64,000 bases of DNA from Oncomelania hupensis (lineage: Eukaryota > Mollusca > Gastropoda > Littorinimorpha > Pomatiopsidae), in assembly GCA_036898135.1 (NCBI GenBank), contig CM072527.1, positions 2,302,373 to 2,366,372 of the forward strand, in the 5' to 3' direction. The first letter of the stretch is position 1; the number at the start of each line of letters is the position of its first letter. The notes beneath the pieces are model-generated. The model was given only the letters and a program-made list of their open reading frames with translations. It was not told where the DNA came from and did not search any database. The position numbers and the translations under genes are program-made. This document shows, in pieces, positions 10,950 to 21,800 of the stretch.

Positions 10950-11086
10950 CAGACATCCAGGCCCGTCAAAGCCGTTCGGGCACTGACAGAGAAAGCTGCC
11001 GGGAATGTTGAAACAAGAGTAATTGCCGCACGGCCTGCCCACCGAGCACTCATCAATATCCACACTGCAGTTCTGTCCCTTGAACC
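10950..11086 (-). CDS. EGF-repeat protein, exon 5 (end EGF3, EGF4)
   Basis: A 137-bp exon after GTGCGCAG, entered in phase 1 and left at GTGAGG in phase 0. It closes EGF3 (GFKGQNC) and encodes EGF4, a short calcium-binding repeat (DIDECSVGRPC...YSCFNIPGSFLCQC...GPGC). The spacing NIPGSFLCQC resembles fibrillin/Notch-type cbEGF. The phase 0 exit joins directly to DIDEC of exon 6. Confidence 0.92.
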
Positions 11087-11216
11087 CTGCGCACCCAGGT
11101 CAAAGGTCAACACTAGTAATTTACCACTATCATATATTAAAGTTGGTACAGATTTTCAAAAGGTAATTTATCATAGAACACAGCAATAACATTGTCTTAT
11201 AATAATAACACACTAC

Positions 11217-11349
<133 letters not shown>

Positions 11350-11720
11350 ATGGATGCTAGATATATACGCGCTTTTCTCCTCAAAGTACAGCGATCTGCA
11401 ACCAACATACATTTGTACATCCTCATTTGTTACAACACTACTCTTAACCCTTTTTAGCTCTTAACACAACAAACCCACATGTATTCATTATTTATAACAC
11501 GCGATAAAAAAAGCAGGGGGATCACTATTAAAAGACCGAAAGTAAATTAGTTTTGTATTTTGAAACTGACTGACTGCATCCGATGCAAGGAAACCGCAGT
11601 AACAATAATAATAATAATAATACTGGATGCTACCTGGTGAAACTCTCAGTGACCAGACACTAACGTCTCATACCCAAGGGAGACAATAGCTGTAGGTAGA
11701 AGTCGTCTCAGTCAAATTTT
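11350..11720 (-). mobile_element. Family C SINE/LINE-3'-end-like repeat, degenerate
   Basis: The segment next to the triplet run (GGATGCTAG...ACGCGCTTTTCTCCTCAAAG) and its distal part (GACTGCATC...GGAAACCG) match the order of motifs at 51700-51960. In minus orientation such elements end with an AAGCGC-type segment, then a triplet tail. The microsatellites here probably grew from that tail. Confidence 0.5.
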
Positions 11721-11892
11721 TGTCTCCCTTGTTTATTCCTGCCATCCAGTCACACAAATCTCTTCTCTCAAATCGAAGTTAAATATTTCGTCCCCAACAG
11801 GGTAACAAAGTCACACCATAGGATTGAAAACTTTTGGAAATAGAGCTCTGGAACTCATCTTGTACTGACCCTGAAGGGGAGAATCAAATGAG

Positions 11893-12358
<466 letters not shown>

Positions 12359-12364
12359 CTGAAT

Positions 12365-12447
12365 GTAAGTCTAATCTTCCAATCTGTCCCTTAACAAATT
12401 ACAATAATACAGAACCTTTAACACTGACTTGGAAATCATACAACACA

Positions 12448-12487
<40 letters not shown>

Positions 12488-12910
12488 GAAACAAACACAC
12501 ACACCATCATCGTCATAGTCATCATCTTTAAGGAATATTAGACAAGTTCTCTTCCCATCCCTCATTCTTTGAAATGAGAGAGAGGGAGAGATAGGGAAGG
12601 AGGGAAAGAGAGGTAGGGAGGGAATGATGAGAGAAAGAGAGAGAGGTGGGAAGGGAGGGAAACTTTTGAAACTTTTGAAACTTTTTAAAACTTATTTTAT
12701 TAGGGATACAGATTTTAGACTAATAAGAAGTCTAATCTTCCAATCTGTCCCTTAACAAATTAACATAGTAAATAACCTTTAACATTAACTTGGAAATCAT
12801 AGAAATCACACACACATGCACTCACACACATGCACACACAATCACACCAACATCTTCATCATTATCTTTAAACAATGTTAGGCAACCACCCCCCTTCATA
12901 TCCCTCACCC
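12365..12910. repeat. Tandemly duplicated intron segment
   Basis: The segment starting AAGTCTAATCTTCCAATCTG occurs at 12367 and 12729. Each copy continues through a CA-rich run to TTCATATCCCTCA or TTCCCATCCCTCA, and is then associated with a GGGAGGGAATGATGAGAG purine tract (12617 and 13927). The LINE at 13086-13895 lies in the second copy. Confidence 0.65.
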
Positions 12911-12993
12911 TCATAATAATAATAATACAAATAACAATAATCATAACAATGATAATAACAACAACAACAACAACAATAATAATAATAATAATA

Positions 12994-13032
<39 letters not shown>

Positions 13033-13034
13033 TC

Positions 13035-13094
<60 letters not shown>
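12897..13094. repeat. (AAT/AAC)n then (ATT)n microsatellite, LINE tail
   Basis: Triplet runs directly abut the 3' end of the minus-strand LINE fragment and are probably its extended (TAA)n tail. Confidence 0.85.
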
Positions 13095-13100
<6 letters not shown>

Positions 13101-13895
13101 ACTACAATGTCATGAAAAACTGTGTTATATAAAAAATATCAGTTTTATAATTAATTTTGCAGATGTTTGCATAGGTTATTTTTGAAAGAAAATATTGTGG
13201 TGCAATGTTTACACTCCAGAGGAAGAGAGTTCCATACAGCAGCTCCACTAAATGATAGGCTATTTTTGTATAAATCAATGCATGCAAGGGAGGGGTAGTT
13301 TATAATTATAAAGTCTATGCCCAACAACTGGCTTAGTAAAAATTATATCAAGATATGCAGGTGTTTTTCCATGTGTGATTTTGAACATAAGGATAGCGGT
13401 ATTAAATACAAATTGTTTTTGAAGTGGGAGTATTCCGAGTTGTTTGTATTTCTCAGTAGTTGGAATATCTGTATTTATATTATAAGACTTATAGAGTGTC
13501 TTGATTGCTCTTTTATGAAGACTGTTTAGCGGTTTAATTTGCACGTCACTTGCATTACACCAAACAGTTGATGCATAATTAAAATGAGACATACAGTGGG
13601 CATAGAAAAAAGATTTCAATGCACCAACCATAACAAAATGTCTAAGTTTATTTAGAAGGAAAAGGTATTTAGAACTTTTTTTTACAGATAATATAATGTG
13701 TGACCGCCAGCTAATATCATCATCAATGATTACCCTAGCACTTTATGTTCACGAACTTGATCAATACTGTAACTGTACGACCCTAAGTTTAGATGAAGGC
13801 AAAAAGATCCATTTTGATGTTTTTGTCTTGTAGTGAGAAGCATACTTTTGCTTTTATTAGGATTTAATTTCATTCTATTGTTGTCTATATTATAT
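13086..13895 (-). pseudogene. 3' part of a Jockey/CR1-type LINE (reverse transcriptase C-terminus)
   Basis: Minus-strand frames from about 13885 read NPNKSKSML (the segment after the YxDD box), then HFNYASTVWCNA...LNSLHKRAIKTLYKS, then AAVWNSLPLECKH...FSFKNNLCKHL. The order matches the C-terminal half of non-LTR ORF2 proteins. The last block is in another frame than the first, so at least one frameshift has occurred. The copy is 5'-truncated and ends in a TAA-repeat tail. It encodes no YxDD core and is dead. Confidence 0.75.
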
Positions 13896-14050
13896 TATTA
13901 TGTTATAGGGAGGGAAAGAGAGAGAGGTAGGGAGGGAATGATGAGAGAGAAAGAGAGAGAGAGAGGAGGTAGGGAAGGAGGGAGGGATGGAGGTAAGGAG
14001 TCAGAGAGAGAGACAGAGAGAGAGTGGAACAGATAGAGAGGAATATTTAC

Positions 14051-14170
14051 CTGTGCCAGTACAGTTACAGGTGAAAGAGTTGACAGCACTGGTGCAGCGG
14101 CCCAGGTTACAGGGAGCTGGTTCTTGGTTACACAAGTTTAGCACTATCTGACAATTGTCCCCTGAAAACC
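14051..14170 (-). CDS. EGF-repeat protein, exon 4 (end EGF2, most of EGF3)
   Basis: A 120-bp exon after TGTTGCAG (phase 1) with a GTAAAT donor (phase 1). It supplies the sixth cysteine of EGF2 (GFSGDNC) and five cysteines of EGF3 (LCNQEPAPCNLGRC...FTCNC), which has a non-calcium-binding start. The donor is followed by a purine-rich tract that reads on as Ser/Leu codons, so the exon end is set by phase and domain continuity with exon 5. Confidence 0.9.
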
Positions 14171-14212
14171 CTGCAACAGAATTACACCATGACTTCACGT
14201 AATTGAGAATAG

Positions 14213-15150
14213 TATAAATAATTATACATGGCTAATTAGTTAGTTATTTATTGTTTATAGCTAATCTCAATATACATAATTATACACGGCTAATCTCAAT
14301 ATATAAAATTATAAACTGCCAATCTCAATTAAATACACAAAATTATACACGGCTAATCTCAATACACAAAATTATAAATTGCTAATCTCAATATACATAA
14401 TTAGACATGGCTAATCTCAATATACATAATTATACACGGCTAATCTCAATATACACAATGCTATTTTCAATATACAAAATTATACATGGCTAATATCAAT
14501 ATACAAAATTATACATGGCTAATCTCAATATACATAATTATACATGGCTAATCTCAATATACATAATTAAACAGGGCTAATCTCAATATACAAAATTATA
14601 CATAACTAATCTCACTATACATAATTATATATGGTAAATCTCAATATGGTCCTGATTTGGCTCGGGAGAGTCTGCTGGACCTAAAGCAATAACCTTGTAA
14701 TGTAATGTAATCTCAATATACATAATTATACATGGCTAATCTCAATACATAATTATACACGGCTAATATCAATATACATAATTATACATGGCTAATCTCA
14801 ATATACATAATTATACACAGCAAATCTCAATATACATAATTATACACAGCAAATCTCAATATACATAATTATACACACCTAATCCCAATATACATAATTA
14901 TACACAGTTAATCTCTATTAGTCTATATACATAATTATACACAGCTAAACTCAATATACATAATTATACACAGCTAATCTCTACATAATTATACACAGCT
15001 AATCTCAATATACATAATTATACACAGCTAATTTCAACATACATAATTATACACAGCTAATCTCAATATACATAATTATACACAGCTAATCTCAATACAT
15101 AATTATACACAGCTGATCTCAATACATAAGTCATAATTATACATGGCTAA
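14213..15150. repeat. Minisatellite, about 28-30 bp AT-rich unit
   Basis: About thirty imperfect copies of a unit containing CTAATCTCAATATACATAAT and TATACACRG fill the intron upstream of exon 4. A 65-bp family A SINE fragment at 14648-14712 is embedded in it. Confidence 0.92.
14648..14712 (+). mobile_element. 3' end fragment of family A SINE
   Basis: Reads GGTCCTGATTTGGCTCGGGA...CTGGACCTAAAGCAATAA and ends in TGTAATGTAATGTAAT, in plus orientation. A heavily 5'-truncated copy with the same tail as the full copies supports target-primed retroposition of this family. Confidence 0.7.
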
Positions 15151-15382
15151 CTATTCTCACATGAGTTACAAATACAGTAAAGCTCCCTCTGTCAGCATAA
15201 AATAAAAATTCTGCGTTATTATTACTATTAATACAAATTATTATTATTAATTATCATTATAATTATTATTATAATTTTGCTGTTGCTTATTTGTTTGCTA
15301 TGATTATGCTTTCTGTAGTAAAGGTAATGATTATGGTGTGTACATGTGTATGGTCGTGCAGGCATACTAATGATCAACTCAC
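15151..15382. other. Intron 3' part, AT-rich
   Basis: ATT-rich sequence between the minisatellite and the donor of exon 3. Nothing else was seen. Confidence 0.5.
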
Positions 15383-15490
15383 CTTCCAGACAAGCACAGT
15401 GGTAAGGTAGAGAGCCAGAAGGAGGACCAGTGGTGGTATTCCGACATGTCCCGTCATTTTCGCATGGCGACACAGCACACCCGTACATTC
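15383..15490 (-). CDS. EGF-repeat protein, exon 3 (most of EGF2)
   Basis: A 108-bp exon after CTCCTTAG (phase 1) and before GTGAGT (phase 1). It encodes five cysteines of EGF2 (YGCAVSPC, CENDGTC, YHCAC). The loop before cysteine 4 carries a Gly/Pro/Ser-rich insertion (TTTGPPSGSLPY). CENDGTC fits the O-fucose consensus. The intron upstream is 14.8 kb and holds the nested LTR elements. Confidence 0.9.
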
Positions 15491-15601
15491 CTAAGGAGGG
15501 AAAAACAATACAGTCATATAATGAGGACCAGACAACTTCAAAAGTTATGAATTAGCTTAAAAATTATACACAATTACTATACAGATTGCATATACCGTTA
15601 G

Positions 15602-15652
15602 TGTGTGTGTGTGTGTGTGTGCGTGTGTGGGTGGGTAGGTGTGTGTGTGTGT
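15602..15652. repeat. (GT)n microsatellite
   Basis: An imperfect GT run with GGGTGGGTAGG in the middle. Confidence 0.9.
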
Positions 15653-15831
15653 GAACTTGTTTACACAATGTTATTAGGACAAACTAGTGAACATGTACAC
15701 ACCTTGTTTTGACAGCCCTCGTTGTTTTGATGTCAAACCAATGATCCGTTAATGTTAGGGCTGTGTTAATGTTAGGGTTAAGAGTAAAAGTTAGCGTTAG
15801 AACACCCAAAAGTACTTTAAAAAGGGGGACA

Positions 15832-16468
15832 TGTTACACTCAGTTTGATGATGGTGTTTTCTATCAGTATCTGATTCAGCCCCGATGCTTGAATTCCTGA
15901 TAGTTGTGTAACTCAGATTCGTTTATTCACACAGCCCGTCCAAACAGCATACAAGTCACAAAGTCCACGTATGAAGTTTTCCACTTTTATTCAGCACACA
16001 TCAACAACTGCATACAATTCTCAATTCAACTCAACAACTTTCATAGCAACTTTCCAAATCACTATCAACAACTTTACTGTCTCTACAACAATCTCGGCAC
16101 ACGATTAAATAACCTCTCTCTTTTCCGGAAAGATTTCGAATACGGTAGAAATGACGTACTGCCACCAATCGAACTAAAGATCGTCATCACTGACTTACGT
16201 CAATACACATTTTCTCTACTTCCGGGAACATTCACGACCTTCGATATCCATCGGGAAAATTCTATCAAGAGTAAACACGCATATCCAGAAGATTCTCAAA
16301 TAATATCGACTAACGCAAATTATCAACGTTATACAAAGCCTCTCCTAACAACAGTGCCAACTCAAATCAAAGGTAAATAAACTCCATTATTGAATACTTT
16401 GCAAAACGAAACGATTAGATCTATCGTGCGCGCTTTAGACACACTTTTTCGTTCGTTTCAACGTAACA
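15832..16468 (-). repeat. 3' LTR of outer element
   Basis: Almost identical to 27706-28340. Ends TG...CA on the minus strand. The adjacent minus-strand purine tract (AGTGGGGGG at 16471-16479) is the likely polypurine primer. Confidence 0.92.
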
Positions 16469-16482
16469 TAACCCCCCACTCA
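16469..16482 (-). other. Polypurine tract of outer element
   Basis: The minus strand reads TTGAGTGGGGGGTTA immediately before the 3' LTR, the expected place and composition for plus-strand priming. Confidence 0.6.
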
Positions 16483-16539
16483 AGAAGAAATTTACCCAAT
16501 TTCTTTCAACAACGTTGAAACGTAATGCACAAACAAAGT

Positions 16540-16720
16540 ACAGAATTAAGACTTATTTCAGTCTGCCTGAGTACTGTCAGTGTTCACTTTCATCACAGAG
16601 TCAAAGTTTCTCATCTGCAAGTCTTTCTGGATTCTGTCAATGTTCACATTCATTCACACAGAGTCAATGTTTCTCATCTGCAAATCTTTCTGGATACTGT
16701 CAATGTTCACATGTCATTTA
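16540..16720. repeat. Short tandem duplication inside outer element
   Basis: About 65-bp units containing AGTCAAAGTTTCTCATCTGC and TCTTTCTGGATACTGTCAATG repeat two to three times in the degenerate 3' internal region. Confidence 0.75.
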
Positions 16721-16777
16721 CCAGTCACGTTTTTCATTTTTCAAGTCTGTCATTATATTTTTAGTTCATCCACACAG

Positions 16778-17362
16778 TCAATGTTCTTTCATTCGCAAGG
16801 AAACGACGCCCTCGTCAGTTGCGGTCGTCATCGGCCCAGGGTCAAAGACAGTGATCTCGTGGGCTTTCCTGGAGTCAGTGCATCCTCCGTTGTCTTCCTC
16901 TCCCGTCGGATGTCCGACGCAGTCGACGTTGTCAGCTCCCAGAATGCATTCGCTGGGTCTCACGGTCAGGTTGGCTTCTGCGGGACGGTGGAAAAGCTCC
17001 CTCATGGTCTGCAGATGCTCCTTCCAGGTCTGGGTGTGGACTTCCTGTTCACAGCCCTACGGTCATAGTAGTGCTTTCCACAGTCTTGGGACTTCTTCAG
17101 GTTTTCTCTGGCTATCTCGAGAGTCTGCTCCAGCTTCTCTCGTAGCTCAAACACGTACTGGTAGCTGTTCTTCACCTCTGTATCTACTTCTTTCGTCCAC
17201 AGTTCTTTTAGGATGTGCATCGGCCTCGGATGGTTCTTCCGTACAGCAGCTCGAACGGAGAAAAGCCGGTGGACTCCTGCGGTACTTCTCTGTAGGCGAA
17301 AAGTAGGGCGTTGATGTAGCGATGCCATTGTCTGGGCTGCTCGCTGTACAGTTTCTTCAGGG
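16778..17362 (-). pseudogene. Outer element: integrase C-terminal part and reverse transcriptase scrap
   Basis: Minus-strand continuation of the outer Gag-Pol on the far side of the inner insertion. It first reads through the post-catalytic integrase part (ALLFAYREVP...TGFSPFELLYG). A one-base frame change near 17226 moves it into the PMHILKELW frame. After YDRRAVNR it jumps to WKEHLQTMRELF...LTVRPSEC, the segment that normally follows the YxDD box of the reverse transcriptase. The palm core is therefore deleted, and RNase H is also missing. Integrase precedes reverse transcriptase here, as in the inner element. Confidence 0.8.
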
Positions 17363-18409
17363 TGTGACAAGGCGGGCAACAGCACCTCTGAGGCTTGGCT
17401 GCTACCCCCCGTCACCCCCCGCGCAGCCAGCGACGATCGCCTCCACCTGCCTTCATTCCTCTTGACCAGCCACCACTTCCAAGCAGGCTCGCACAGTCTC
17501 TTAAGCCCCGCCCCCGAGGGTACCCTGCTTAAAGTCTGTTACTGACCAAGGCTTAGGGTCAGATGCTAACTTCCCTACCTCGAAGCCACAACCTGCGAAT
17601 CCACGCCGCCATCACCGAGCGACCCCTGAGTTTCGTCAGTATCCTTGTGCTTCCACCCGTCTAAAACCAAGACGGGTTCCTGTGCCGGATGCATCGCCCC
17701 GGACTGGTATCTACTCCCAATCTCTGACCCGCTGCAGGCCCCCGACAACCCGGGAGGTCAATGAGACGCGTGATTTGGGACATCGCCATTTCTGAACTGA
17801 CTAGCAACGTAAGTCAAGTTCAACGCCTGTGCCACAACAAAGACAGCACTACTTTCACTCGTGGTCAGTGAGTCATCTTCGCGTGACTGCTGAACAGCAT
17901 CTTGCACCACCACTGGCAAGCCATCCAGAGGATCCTGGACCAATCGCCGCTGCAGTCCCCAGCTAAGTGCCTAAGCCTGAGAGACTCCCACTCGCCAGAT
18001 TACCACAGAAACTCTGGCCCCCATACAGATACTCTCTCACCCGTGATGTGATCAGTCTGCAATCGCTCTAGTACCCATAAGATTGACTTTCCCCAATATC
18101 ACCGGACTACTCAGTAATAGAGACGCCACGCCGATGAATCACCCCAGAACAATTTGACTAAGACTCCCCCTTTTCAAATTATTAAAAGTAGATAGTTACA
18201 GAAATTGCAATTCCCTTGACTGGCCTTTGACTGTGAATTTCTTAGCTAGTACTTCTACTTCCCATCTCGTCTTTACTCTGTTTAGTACTTATTAATTTGG
18301 CCTTACTCTAATCTCTGGAATGTCATCGCACGTTAATCTATCAAAGGAGATAACACAGCGCTAGAGATTAAGAGCTTACCCCTTCCCCCAAATCCCTTTC
18401 TTCGTGACA
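17363..18409 (+). repeat. 5' LTR of inner element
   Basis: 1047 bp, TGTGACAAGG...TTCGTGACA. GC-rich in the first third (CCCCGCCCCCGAGGG near 17506), AT-richer near the end. A likely transcription start could not be fixed. Confidence 0.95.
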
Positions 18410-18416
18410 TTAATTT

Positions 18417-18432
18417 TGGCGACCCCGACGAG
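18417..18432 (+). promoter_or_regulatory. tRNA primer-binding site of inner element
   Basis: TGGCGACCCCGACGAG lies 7 nt after the 5' LTR and starts with the TGG that pairs with a tRNA CCA end. The tRNA species was not determined. Confidence 0.7.
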
Positions 18433-18821
18433 ACTAGAAGACTTAGGTTTCCCCCTCCAACCAACGAGACAAAAGACTTAGGCTCCCATCCCAACTTGAC
18501 TAGACTTAGGACTTAGCGTAATTTCCACCCCAGCCCAGTATAGATAGGACCCAGCCCACTAGGCCTAGTAGTAGTTAGCATAGCCCCTAGGTCCCTCACT
18601 GGTTTTCCCGAGTGGTGATCTCTCAACAGGCTTTTTTCTTGCATTCATTTTTTGTGGTTTTTGATTGATTGCATTTTGTCTTTGTGGTCGTGTTGTATTC
18701 GCCCCTTTGCAGTTTTCATCGTAGCTCATCCAGCCCACCCCCCTGTTTTCCGTCAGTATACCCCTCGTGTGCGCCCCTCATTCCGGTTAGGACCTTTTGC
18801 AGGGTAAGTACCTCTCTTACC

Positions 18822-21800
18822 ATGGCCGACCGGGGAGAGCTTGCTCTTAAGTACAAGAGTATTGGCGAGAGCTTAGGGCTCGCCGGCACCGAGCTCAAAG
18901 ACTACGTCTTGGCGAACGTGGAGGCTGACGTGGCAGAGGAAAAGTTGAAGAGGGAGGAGAGGGCCAAAGAGCGAGATGCGAAGAGGCAGGAGGAAGAAAG
19001 AGCAGCGGCACTGAGGAAGGAGGAGGAGAAAGAGCGCCTCGCCGCTGAGGAACGGGCCGCCGCCCGGAAGAGAGAGGAGGAGAAAGAGCGCGTCGCCGCG
19101 GAGGAAAGAGCCGCCGCTCGGAAGCGAGAGGAGGAGAAGGAGAGAGCAGCGGAGGAAGAGCGAGCCGCCGCTCGGAAAATAGCGGAGGAGGAGAGAGCCG
19201 CCGAGCGGAGAAGAGAGGAGGCGAAAGAGAGGATAGCAGAGGAGGAGAGAGCCGCCGCAAGGAAGAAGGAGGAGGACGAGAGGATAGCGGCACTCGAAGA
19301 AAAGAGAAAAGACAGGGAGCTCGAACGGCGCCAAGCACTCCTCCAACTCGAGCGCGACCGCCGCGATTTAGGTATCGCCTCGCCCGCTAGCGAAGACTAC
19401 TCGCTACTCGCCCCCAGCTTCGCCACCAGCACCGGAATACCCGCACCCCCCCCGCCGATTCCGGGGATGAACTTCCCCCTGGACCCATTCGTCGATCGGG
19501 ACGAAACAATTGAAGTCTACCTCGCCCGATTCGAGCGAGTCGCGAGGGAAAACGGTCTTGACTCCCAGCACTGGTATCGCAAGCTCAGTCATGGCCTCAA
19601 GGGAAAGGCCTATGAGATTCTGGCCAAGACCCCGACTTCCGAGGAGGGAGACTATCCCGCCCTCAAGAGAGCCCTACTACATGGTTTTGAGCTCTCAGGT
19701 GAGCACTATCGCAAGAGTTTCCGGAACTCCCGGAGAGAGAGAGGGGAGAAGTTCACGCAGTTTGCCGACCGTCTAGCTACGCTACGGGATAAATGGATTG
19801 AGCAAACTGACGAACCCAGGACCTACGACGGATTACTAGAGTTGATGCTCGCCGAGCAACTTCGAGGCACCATGCCGGCGGAACTCCGGACGTTCGCCGC
19901 CGAACAAGGCGCCGCTCGCCTTGAAGACTTGATCATCGTCGCGGATCGATACCTCACCGCCCATCCCGACGACAGACAGCCCCGCCGTGATCCCCCAGCA
20001 CCCTCGTCGCCGGATACCCGCCACCAGCCTCGCCGGCCAGTCCCGCCAGCGAACCACCGTCCACCGCCGCCCAAAGGACGCCCAACCCTCACAGCAGAGC
20101 CAGGGAAGCGGAGCACAGAGCTCTTCTGCGGCTACTGCCAACGCAGAGGACACACCCGGGAGAAATGTTTTCGACGCATCAGCGACCAGCGTCGCAAACA
20201 AGGTACCGTGCTAGCCCTACGCCAAGTTACCCCCGACGGGACCCCCGTCACCCCCGTCGCTACTCCCGCCGATCGACCGGCCGTCACCGAGCAAGTGACA
20301 GTCAACGATCGTCCAGCCCACTGTCTCTACGACACTGGACTTACCTTCGACGCCGTCGTCCGCCGCTCGCTCATCAAGGAACAAGACCTGACCGGCGAGA
20401 CTATCACCCTGAAGTTGGCCGACGCGTCCCAACCCAGCACCACGCTCCCTATAGCCCGGATCCAAGTCACCAGCCGATACGTAACGGGGACCATTCAAGC
20501 TGCAGTAATGGACCAACCCCTGTACGACTTAATTTTAGGATGCCGATACGTTTTCTTGGGGATGCCGCCCCAGCCTGTGGAATCGATGGCCGCCGTCCAG
20601 ACGCGCGCACAGGCGAAATCAGCCGCGACTCCACCCCCGATTCCCAACCAGATGCCGGAACAGATCCGGAAAGCCCAAGAAAGCGACGTCACCCTCCGCA
20701 AGTGCTACGGAAAACTTCCCGCCGCACGCACTCCACCCAAGTCCGGGGACTTTTTCGTCGAAGACGGACTCCTCTTCCGCCAGAAGGACGACCATACTCA
20801 ACTAGTCGTACCTGCGACACTTCGCCCCCAAATCCTGGAACTTGGCCATAGCATGCCCCTAAGCGGACATATGGGCATAGGAGCGACCACTCTACGAATC
20901 AGCGCTCAATATCACTGGCCCGGGATGACCGACGACGTGAAGCGCTACGTCAAGTCCTGTAGCCAGTGCCAGCGGTACTCGCCCCGCCACCACACCGTAC
21001 CGGTCACAATCAGCCCCACCGTCGTTGTCGGAACGCCCTTCCAGCGAGTGGCTGTTGACATTGTAGGACCCCTCCCGCGGACCAAGAAGCGGAACCAGTA
21101 CCTACTAACCCTCGTCGACGCCTGCTCGATGTGGTGTGAGGCAGTTCCTCTAACGAAGATCGACGCCGCCCGAGTCGCCGACGCGCTCGTCACCATATTC
21201 ACTCGAGTCGGATTCCCGGACAACATCCTGACCGACAACGGGTCCCAGTTTACCGGAAAACTTATGCAGGAGGTTTTTCAGCTACTCCGCATCCGCCATA
21301 TCCGGACTCCACCCTACCACCCCGCTAGCAACGGACAGGTCGAGCGCCTAAACGGGACACTTATCTCGATCATCCGCAAGGTCGCCGACGAACAGCCGGA
21401 AGCGTGGGACACATACGTCGCGTCAGCGCTCTTCGCGTATCGAGAAACCCCGCACACCTCCACCGGATATACGCCTTCCACGCTGCTTTTCGGAAGACCC
21501 CTTTCCGGACCACTAGCCGCCTTACGACGTAGCTGGACCGACGCCAAACTGGACGAGGCACCGGTCGACGCTACAAAATACGTCACGAAGCTACAAGAAA
21601 CCCTCAAGGCAACATGGAAAGCCGCCTCCGCCAACCTGAAGAAGGCGAGAGAGCGACAAGCCCGCTACCACAACCGCCGCGCCCGGGACCGAGAGCTACA
21701 GGTAGGAGACCAAGTCCTACTGCTTCTCCCCAGCGGCACAAACAAGCTAGACATAGCTTGGCAGGGACCCTACCCGGTGCTCGAGAAGCTCTCGCGCACC

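Noticed and set aside
18669..18821. Upstream extension of the inner Gag-Pol frame
   Set aside because: It starts from a TTG and lies in the leader. The ATG at 18822 begins the Gag-like sequence.
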